A stretch of DNA of 39,419 bases from Myxococcales bacterium. GTDB taxonomy: Bacteria > Myxococcota_A > Polyangia > Polyangiales > Polyangiaceae. The DNA lies in the NCBI GenBank assembly GCA_003153495.1, contig PLYU01000265.1, forward strand, positions 1 through 39,419, in the 5' to 3' direction. Below, piece after piece: positions 31,759-39,419 of the stretch. Each line of letters opens with the position of its first letter. Position 1 is the first letter of the stretch. The notes below the pieces were generated by a model. It made no database searches. It had not been told where the DNA came from and saw only the letters and a list, made by a program, of their open reading frames with translations. A program made the position numbers and the translations under genes.

Positions 31759-32653
31759 GTGCGCCTCTCCCCCGAGCCACGTGACGTCCGCGTGGTTCAG
31801 CCACGTCCGCTGTCGGCGCGCGAACACCCGCGTGGCTCGCACGATGGCCTCCTCGAGCTCCTCGCGGCGCAGGTCGCCCGCGAGCATCGACCTCACCTGA
31901 GCGTAGCCGACGCTGCCCATCGGGCGGGAGTCGCCGAGCCCGCGCGAGACGAGCCCCTGGACCTCGTCCACCCACCCGTCACGGAGCCACGCCCTCGCCC
32001 TGGTGCGGATGCGTTCGGTCAGCGTGGCCGGATCGCACGTCAGCGCGACGAGAGTCGCGGGGTGGCGCGCCGTGGCGAAGCCGTGGCCCCGCTGCAGCGC
32101 GCTCATGGATTGCCCGGTCAGCTCGTGGACCTCGAGCGCGCGGCTCACGCGAACCAGATCGTTCGGGTGCAGGCGCGCCGCGCTCTCGGCGTCGACGCTG
32201 CGCAGGCGCGCGTGCAGCGCGCTCCGTCCTTCGCGCTCGGCGATGGCGCGGTGCCGCTGGCGCACCTCTTCGCTCGCGGCCGGCGTCTCCGCCAGGCCGT
32301 ACAGCAGCGCCTTGATCCACAGGAACGTGCCGCCGCACACGACCGGCACACGGCCTCGCGCGCGGACGTCCACGATCGCGGACGCAGCGCGCTCCGCCCA
32401 CGCCGCCGCGTCGATGTGCTCGCCGGGGTCGATCGCGCTGACGAGGTGGTGCGGGGCGCGCGACAGCTCCTCGGTGGTCGGCTTGCCTGACCCTACGTCG
32501 AAGCCGCGATAGACCTGGACGCTGTCGGCGCTCACGACCTCGCCGCCGAGCGCCCCGGCCAGCTCGACGGCGAGCGACGTCTTGCCGCTCGCCGTCGGCC
32601 CGACGACGACCAGAAGGTCCCCGGGTCGGCTCTGCGCCAGGCGCAGCGCCTGC

Positions 32654-34447
<1,794 letters not shown>

Positions 34448-34456
34448 CGGCCTTTC

Positions 34457-35095
34457 CTACCGCTCCTCCACGGCCTCGCGCGGCCCGTCGAAGTACTCGC
34501 GCGAGCGGCGGCGCGTGAGCGCCACCACGACGAGCGCGCTCGCCAGGAGGCGGAACCCGAAGAGGACGGGGGTGGCCGCGTGCAGCATCGCCGATGTCTT
34601 GCGCGCCATGTCGTCCGCCCGCACGCGCTCGGCGGGATGCTCGTGGAACTGCTCGTGGAGCTGCGCCGCCTGCTGCGCCTCGAGGACGCGGAGCTCCGCG
34701 TCGGAGACGTCGCGGAGGAGCCAGTAGCCGGCGGCGTACACGCCCGTCTGGGCCAGGACGAGCTGCACGAGCGCGGTGCGGGCGCCCCTGCTTCCACCCA
34801 GCGCCCGGATGGCGAAGACGAACACCGCTCCCCCGAGCAGGAACGTCGCCACGCCGAGCGGCCAGCCGCGCTGCTTCGCCGCGTCGAGCGCCTGGACGTA
34901 TGCGCGCACGCGCGAGACGAGCGCCGTGCGGTCGTCCTCGTCGGCGATTCCATCGCCCTGGGCCGCGATGTCGACGGACCCCCGGTAGAGGGCGACCGTC
35001 GTCCATCCGCTGCGCAGATCCTTGGTGCCGAGCGCGAGGGCGCCGAGCAGTGCGAGCACCAGATACCAGGGACGCTTGCGCTCGGCGGCAGGCAT
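34457..35095 (-). CDS. Hypothetical multi-pass membrane protein
   Basis: A 212-residue protein with about four hydrophobic helices: WYLVLALLGALALG at the N-terminus, VATFLLGGAVFVFAIRALGG, TALVQLVLAQTGVYAAGYWL, and a late FGFRLLASALVVVALTRRRS. A soluble loop sits between the first and second. The start is ATG 35095 (MPAAERKRPW); the frame is open upstream but reads as RND-gene shadow. It lies 9 nt upstream of mutL and 56 nt after the RND transporter gene. No family is recognised, and a link to mismatch repair is not implied. Confidence 0.7.
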   Translation of the reverse strand: MPAAERKRPWYLVLALLGALALGTKDLRSGWTTVALYRGSVDIAAQGDGIADEDDRTALVSRVRAYVQALDAAKQRGWPLGVATFLLGGAVFVFAIRALGGSRGARTALVQLVLAQTGVYAAGYWLLRDVSDAELRVLEAQQAAQLHEQFHEHPAERVRADDMARKTSAMLHAATPVLFGFRLLASALVVVALTRRRSREYFDGPREAVEER

Positions 35096-35151
35096 GGCTT
35101 CGAGTGCGGGCAATAGCACGGGAGGGCGCGGCGCGGCAGCCGGCCGCCGGC

Positions 35152-38100
35152 TCACTTCCTGGCGCGTCGAAGCACGAGCGCGGCGAGGGCGGGCAGCACC
35201 CCGAGCGTGGCCAGCGTCGACGTGATCAGCCCGCCGGTGACGGCGATCGCCAGCGGCCGCTGCAGCTCCGCGCCCGCGCCCATCCCCAGGGCGAGCGGAA
35301 GGAGACCCGCCAGCGTGGCGAGCGTGGTCATGACGACGGGTCGAAGCCGCCGCTCGGCGGCCTGGGTCACCGCGCGCTCCGCGCTCTCTCCGGAGTCGCG
35401 CGCGCGCTCCGCCTCCTCGAGGAGCAAGACCCCGTTCTTCACGACGAGCCCGACCAGGAGCACGCAGCCCATCAAGGAGGATGCGTTGAGCGGCGTGCGC
35501 GTCGCGAGCAGCGCCGCGATGGCCCCGACGATGGCGACGGGTACCGAGGCGAGGACGAGGGCGGCGAGGGACAGCCGACGGAACTGCGCCGCCAGGACAG
35601 CGAGCACGAGGGCGATCGCGAAGGCGCACACCACCGCGAGCTGCTGCAGCGTGTCGCGCTGACTCTGCGTCTGCCCTCCCATGACCAGGCGGTAGCCGTG
35701 GGGCATCGCCACCGCCCGGGCCGACCTCTCCACTTCGTCGCCGAGCGAGCCGAGGTCGCGGCCTTCGCGGTCGGCGGTGACCGCGACCATGGGCTGCAGC
35801 GCCTCGTGCAGGAGGACCGACGGGGTGGTGTCCATCGCGGGCTCGGCCACGGCATCGAAGAGCGTCGTCTTGCCGCCGACCGAGAAGGGCATCGCGAGCA
35901 CGCGCTCGGGATCGAAACGCACCGGATCGGGGTAGCGCACGCGGACCCCGATCAGCCGGTCGAAGCGGCGGATGTTGCCCACGTTCACGCCCAGCAGAGC
36001 CGTCTGTAGCTGCGCGCCGACGGCGTCGGGCGTCGTTCCGAGCAGGGCGATGGGATCGCGTCGCATGACGAGTCTGAGCTCGGGCGCGCCCCGCTCCAGC
36101 CCCGCGTACAGATCCACCAGGCCGGCCATGCCCTTGATCCGGTCAGCCACCTCGCCTGCGATCCGGTGCAGCTCGCTGTAGTCCGGCCCGAAGAGCTTGA
36201 CCTCGATCGGCCGCGGCGCCCCGGCGAGGTCGTTGAGAACGTCCTGGAGAGCCTGCACGAACTCCACGCGCACCTCGGGGTACTTCCGCGCGAGTCGCGC
36301 GCGAAGATCGGCGATGATCTGTTCGGACGAGCGGTGCCGCTGCGAGGCTGCGACGAGGCTCACGGCGATGTCGCCGCGGCTGAGATCCGTGGCGGCCGCG
36401 GGGCCCAGCTCGGCGCCGAGGCGTCGGGAGAAGGTCCGGACCTCGGGTGTCACGCGCAGCTCCGCCTCGAGGCCGCGCGCGTACGCCTCGGTCGTCGCCA
36501 GCGAGGTGCTCGCGGGGAGGAAGTAGTCGAGGACGAACGCCCCTTCGTCCATCTGCGGCAAGAACCCCCGATCGAGCATCGGCCAGAGCGTGCCACCGCC
36601 CACGACCAGGCCGGCGAGCGCGAGGGAGGCGAGGAGCGGTCTCGGCACGACGACCCGGAGCAGCCGGTCGTACCCTCGCACCATCGTGCTGCTCCGGGCG
36701 CGCGCGTGATTCGAGAGCGCCGGGGCCGCCGCGAGCGGTACGAGCACGAGGGCCACCACCATCGACACGAGGACGGCGGCGGTCACGGTGAACGCCAGCG
36801 CGCGGAAGAAGTCGCCCACGACGCCGGACAGGAAGGCCAGCGGGACGAAGACGACGACGGTGGTCAGCGTCGTCCCGATGATGGCAGGAGCCAGCTCCGA
36901 CGTCCCGGCGACGGCCGCCGCCGCCACGTCCATCCCCGCGTCGCGCCGTCGCACGATCGCCTCGATCACGACGATCGCGTCGTCGACCACGAGGCCGATC
37001 GCTACGGCCATCCCGCCCAGCGACATGAGGTTGAGCGTCTGGCCGCCCAGCCGCATGGCGAGGAGCGTGATCGCGAGCGTGAGCGGGACCATGAGGCCGG
37101 CGAGCAGCCCGGCGCGCAGATCACGCAGGAAGACGCCTATGACCGCCGCGCAGAGCAAGATGCCGAGGACGATGGCGTCCCGGACGCTCGCCATCGACTC
37201 GCGGACGAGCCGCGCCTGGTCATAGACGGGGGTCAGGGTGACGCCCGGGGGTAGCGACTGCCGCAGACCGTCGGCCGCTTCGAGAGCGCTCGCCACCACG
37301 TCGGTGGTGCTCGCGCCGGGCAGCCGCGTCACGCTGAGGACGACCGTCTCGCCGCGCGGTCCGCCGATGCGCACGAGGCGGTCGGCGTGGCCGTCGGCCA
37401 CCTCGGCGACCGACGAGAGGGGGACGGCGACGCCGTCGGGCGCCGTGGCCACCGGCATCTCCCGGATGTCGGCGAGGCTCTTCGGCTGCCCGTCGCTCAT
37501 CACCGTGACCAGCTGGCGGTCGCGGTCGATCCGGCCGACGGCCGACAGCCCCATGGCCGTGCGCAGGCGGTCCGCCACGCCGTCCGGCGTCAGGTGCAGA
37601 GCGGCGGCCTCCTCCGGGCGGACGACCACCTCGACCTCGCGGACGTCGCCTCCGAGCACTTCGATCCGCCCCACGCCGCGCACGCCGGCCAGCGCTGGCT
37701 TCACGACGAGGTCCGCCAGCTCGCGCAGCTCGCGCGGGTCGGCCGGGCCTGACAGGTTGAAAGTGACGATCGGGAACGACCCGGTGGTGACCCTGTCGAC
37801 GACGATCTCCGCGCCAGCCGGGAGCTCCGACCTTGCCTCGTTGACGCGCGACTCCACGAGCTGAAGCGCCCGCCACATGTCGGTGTCGGGGGAGAACTGG
37901 AGGGAGATCTCCGTCGCGCCGCGGATTGTCTTCGAGCGAATGCGCTGCATCCCGAGCACGGTCGCGAGCGATTGCTCCAGGGGCCGGGTCGCCGTGGCCA
38001 GGAAGACGTCGGCCGGGGCGCCTCCGGCGCGCGCGACTACGACGATCCGGGGGAACTCGACCTCCGGGTAGATGCCGCTGGGCATCGAGAGAGCCGACGC

Positions 38101-38178
38101 CACGCCGAGCGCGACGAGAACGGCCGTCGCGAACCACGTTGCCGCAGCGCGCTTGCGGATCCGCTCGAGGAGGCTCAT
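35152..38178 (-). CDS. RND-family efflux transporter, inner-membrane pump
   Basis: A 1008-residue protein with the AcrB/CusA layout: a first helix (TWFATAVLVALGVASALSMP), a periplasmic porter domain (YPEVEFPRIVVVARAGGAPA), and a core helix carrying the paired acidic residues (GLVVDDAIVVIEAIVRRRDA). A second porter domain and a final helix bundle (SLMGCVLLVGLVVKNGVLLL, VMTTLATLAGLLPLALGMGA) follow. It should exchange protons for substrate across the inner membrane and pass it to an outer-membrane channel. Metal versus organic substrate cannot be settled. The start is ATG 38178, overlapping the stop of the upstream fusion-protein gene (ATGA). Confidence 0.94.
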   Translation of the reverse strand: MSLLERIRKRAAATWFATAVLVALGVASALSMPSGIYPEVEFPRIVVVARAGGAPADVFLATATRPLEQSLATVLGMQRIRSKTIRGATEISLQFSPDTDMWRALQLVESRVNEARSELPAGAEIVVDRVTTGSFPIVTFNLSGPADPRELRELADLVVKPALAGVRGVGRIEVLGGDVREVEVVVRPEEAAALHLTPDGVADRLRTAMGLSAVGRIDRDRQLVTVMSDGQPKSLADIREMPVATAPDGVAVPLSSVAEVADGHADRLVRIGGPRGETVVLSVTRLPGASTTDVVASALEAADGLRQSLPPGVTLTPVYDQARLVRESMASVRDAIVLGILLCAAVIGVFLRDLRAGLLAGLMVPLTLAITLLAMRLGGQTLNLMSLGGMAVAIGLVVDDAIVVIEAIVRRRDAGMDVAAAAVAGTSELAPAIIGTTLTTVVVFVPLAFLSGVVGDFFRALAFTVTAAVLVSMVVALVLVPLAAAPALSNHARARSSTMVRGYDRLLRVVVPRPLLASLALAGLVVGGGTLWPMLDRGFLPQMDEGAFVLDYFLPASTSLATTEAYARGLEAELRVTPEVRTFSRRLGAELGPAAATDLSRGDIAVSLVAASQRHRSSEQIIADLRARLARKYPEVRVEFVQALQDVLNDLAGAPRPIEVKLFGPDYSELHRIAGEVADRIKGMAGLVDLYAGLERGAPELRLVMRRDPIALLGTTPDAVGAQLQTALLGVNVGNIRRFDRLIGVRVRYPDPVRFDPERVLAMPFSVGGKTTLFDAVAEPAMDTTPSVLLHEALQPMVAVTADREGRDLGSLGDEVERSARAVAMPHGYRLVMGGQTQSQRDTLQQLAVVCAFAIALVLAVLAAQFRRLSLAALVLASVPVAIVGAIAALLATRTPLNASSLMGCVLLVGLVVKNGVLLLEEAERARDSGESAERAVTQAAERRLRPVVMTTLATLAGLLPLALGMGAGAELQRPLAIAVTGGLITSTLATLGVLPALAALVLRRARK

Positions 38179-39269
38179 GGCGCGTCGACGATGGGTGAGC
38201 CGGTCGCGAGGCCGAGGACGTGGTCGACCGCCACTCGCTCCCCCTCGGTGAGCCCGCCGACGACCTCGACGCGCTGGCCGCCTCGCCAGCCGACCTGGAT
38301 CTGCCGGACCTCCGCCTTGCCCGCCTGGCAGACGACGAGCTCGGCGCCGTCGGCGACGGCTCCCCGGATGGCGGCGGCGGGGACGGTCAAGACGCCCTCG
38401 CGGCGCCCGGTCGCCACCGTCGCGGTGGCGAAGGCGCCCAGGGTCGGGGGCGATTTCGCGTCGAGCGCGATGCGGATCAGGCCCAGCCCCGTCGCCGGGT
38501 CCAGCGCGGCGGAGCGCGCACGGACGGTCCCCGCGAGGGCATCGCCGCCCGACGCCAGAAAGACCCGGACCGCCTGGCCCGGGGCGATGCCGAGCATCTG
38601 GCGGTCGGTCGCGTCCGCGTCGAGCTCCGCGAGCTCGGGGGCCGCCAGCTGGACGACCGGCGTCGCCGCGGTGCCGTCGACCAGCGCGCCTGCTCCCCGC
38701 CAGACGCGGGTCACGATGCCCCCGAAGCTGGAGCGCACCTGTACTCGTCCCAGCGTGCGACGGGCCAGATCGGCCGCGGCGGTCGCGGCGCTCACCGAGG
38801 CGCGGGCCTCCTCGGCCCTGGCTGTGGCGTCGTCCAGCTCCTGGCGCGCCGCGATGCCGCGGCCGACCAGCTGGCGGGTGCGCTCGAGCGTTGCATCCGC
38901 GTTGGCCGCACCGACCTTCGCTTGCACGAGGGCGGCGTCGGCCTGCCTGAGGGCGTCGCGCGACGCGCCCTCGTCGATGAGAGCGACGACCGCGCCGGGC
39001 GGAACGCGATCACCCTCGTGTACGGTCACCTCGACGACCCGCCCCGCGACCTGCGACGCGACCGGCAGGTCGCCGCCGGGGGGAGCGGCGACGCGTCCGC
39101 GCAGGATCTGCGTGACGTCGATCGCCTCTCGCCTGTCCATCTCGCACCGCACGGCCACGGCGATGGGCTCCTCTCGCTCCTCGGCGGGAGGAGGCCGGCA
39201 GCCCGTAGCGACGAGGCTGGTCGCCAGCGCGCACGCGAGCTCGAGCCTGGCGCCGCGCGGCGAGGTCAC
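38175..39269 (-). CDS. RND efflux periplasmic adaptor (membrane fusion lipoprotein)
   Basis: A 364-residue lipoprotein: a signal with lipobox LVATGC at the N-terminus, a lipoyl-type hairpin half (VASQVAGRVVEVTVHEGDRV), a long coiled coil (about 95-165, ALVQAKVGAANADATLERTR), the second lipoyl half (VRSSFGGIVTRVWRGAGALV) and beta-barrel domains (VLTVPAAAIRGAV, VVGGLTEGERVAV). It bridges the RND pump to the outer-membrane channel. The start is GTG 39269, overlapping the upstream channel gene's stop (GTGA). A longer in-frame ATG (39302) would lie inside that gene and spoil the signal peptide. Confidence 0.92.
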   Translation of the reverse strand: MTSPRGARLELACALATSLVATGCRPPPAEEREEPIAVAVRCEMDRREAIDVTQILRGRVAAPPGGDLPVASQVAGRVVEVTVHEGDRVPPGAVVALIDEGASRDALRQADAALVQAKVGAANADATLERTRQLVGRGIAARQELDDATARAEEARASVSAATAAADLARRTLGRVQVRSSFGGIVTRVWRGAGALVDGTAATPVVQLAAPELAELDADATDRQMLGIAPGQAVRVFLASGGDALAGTVRARSAALDPATGLGLIRIALDAKSPPTLGAFATATVATGRREGVLTVPAAAIRGAVADGAELVVCQAGKAEVRQIQVGWRGGQRVEVVGGLTEGERVAVDHVLGLATGSPIVDAP

Positions 39270-39419
39270 GGGGCCCCCAGCGCGTGCTCGACGTCCGCCC
39301 ACGCGTCGGCGCGCGCCGACTCGGCCTCCGCGGCGGAGACCCGGGCGTCGACCAGCATCCGCTCGGAGTCGAGCACCGCGACGAGCTGCGCCCGGCCCAG
39401 CGCGTAGGCCTCCTCGGTC
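39266..39419 (-). CDS. Outer-membrane efflux protein (TolC-like), C-terminal end only
   Basis: The last 51 codons of a gene that begins beyond the right edge. The peptide reads TEEAYALGRAQLVAVLDSER, then MLVDARVSAAEAESARADAW, then ADVEHALGAP. This is the typical final coiled coil of a TolC/OprM-type channel (Y-LG-A-L--VLD-ER--L-AR). It is the first gene, in transcription order, of the three-gene tripartite efflux operon, and its stop overlaps the adaptor's GTG start. Confidence 0.85.
   Translation of the reverse strand, partial: TEEAYALGRAQLVAVLDSERMLVDARVSAAEAESARADAWADVEHALGAP

Overview
The window is high-GC chromosomal DNA with strong G/C bias at third codon positions. Its gene set points to a myxobacterium (Myxococcota, probably Polyangiales-like). 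The evidence is a subtilase with a MYXO-CTERM-type tail, large secreted RCC1-repeat lipoproteins, a PknB-type kinase with a membrane domain, a GAF-GGDEF protein, and candidate sigma-54 promoters. The genus assignment is inference.

Layout. (1) 1-4.8 kb is accessory: a frameshifted hypothetical gene, a DUF4160 gene followed by a DUF2442-XRE fusion (toxin-antitoxin-like, with a palindrome in its promoter), an alpha/beta hydrolase, a TPR protein and small hypotheticals. (2) 4.9-10.2 kb holds two tandem paralogous lipoproteins, each with 14 Cys-paired RCC1-type repeats. (3) 10.2-11.4 kb is a toxin-antitoxin patch: one intact ParE-type pair flanked by two decayed remnants. (4) 11.4-21.6 kb carries a diguanylate cyclase, a rhomboid protease, a Ser/Thr kinase, an M1 aminopeptidase with HEAT repeats, a methylglutaconyl-CoA hydratase-like enzyme and an acyl-CoA carboxylase beta subunit. 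(5) 21.6-26.7 kb carries the subtilase, a convergent secreted protein and a two-gene operon of unknown function behind a near-consensus sigma-70 promoter. (6) 27.1-30.0 kb is a compact stress-type cluster: CheY-like receiver, pterin dehydratase fusion, a 41-residue protein, a small membrane protein, Dps and a DoxX-like protein. (7) 30.0-31.5 kb holds a broken DUF433/DUF5615 pair and an O-methyltransferase. (8) 31.7-39.4 kb holds housekeeping miaA and mutL, a membrane protein, and an RND efflux operon running off the right edge.

The strongest unexpected signal is in region 6. The string GGCACG-N5-TGC, the core of a -24/-12 sigma-54 promoter, occurs five times in about 2 kb. Each copy lies upstream of, and points toward, a gene start (receiver, pterin dehydratase, 41-residue protein, Dps, DoxX-like). 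By eye I found only one other copy in the window, inside a coding region. This suggests a local RpoN-controlled stress module that includes an unannotated small protein.

Other notable points are a MYXO-CTERM signal that is not terminal because of an apparent stop loss, a receiver gene broken at an A6 tract, and a 17-bp perfect inverted repeat at the end of miaA. No rRNA, tRNA, CRISPR array or insertion sequence was recognised.
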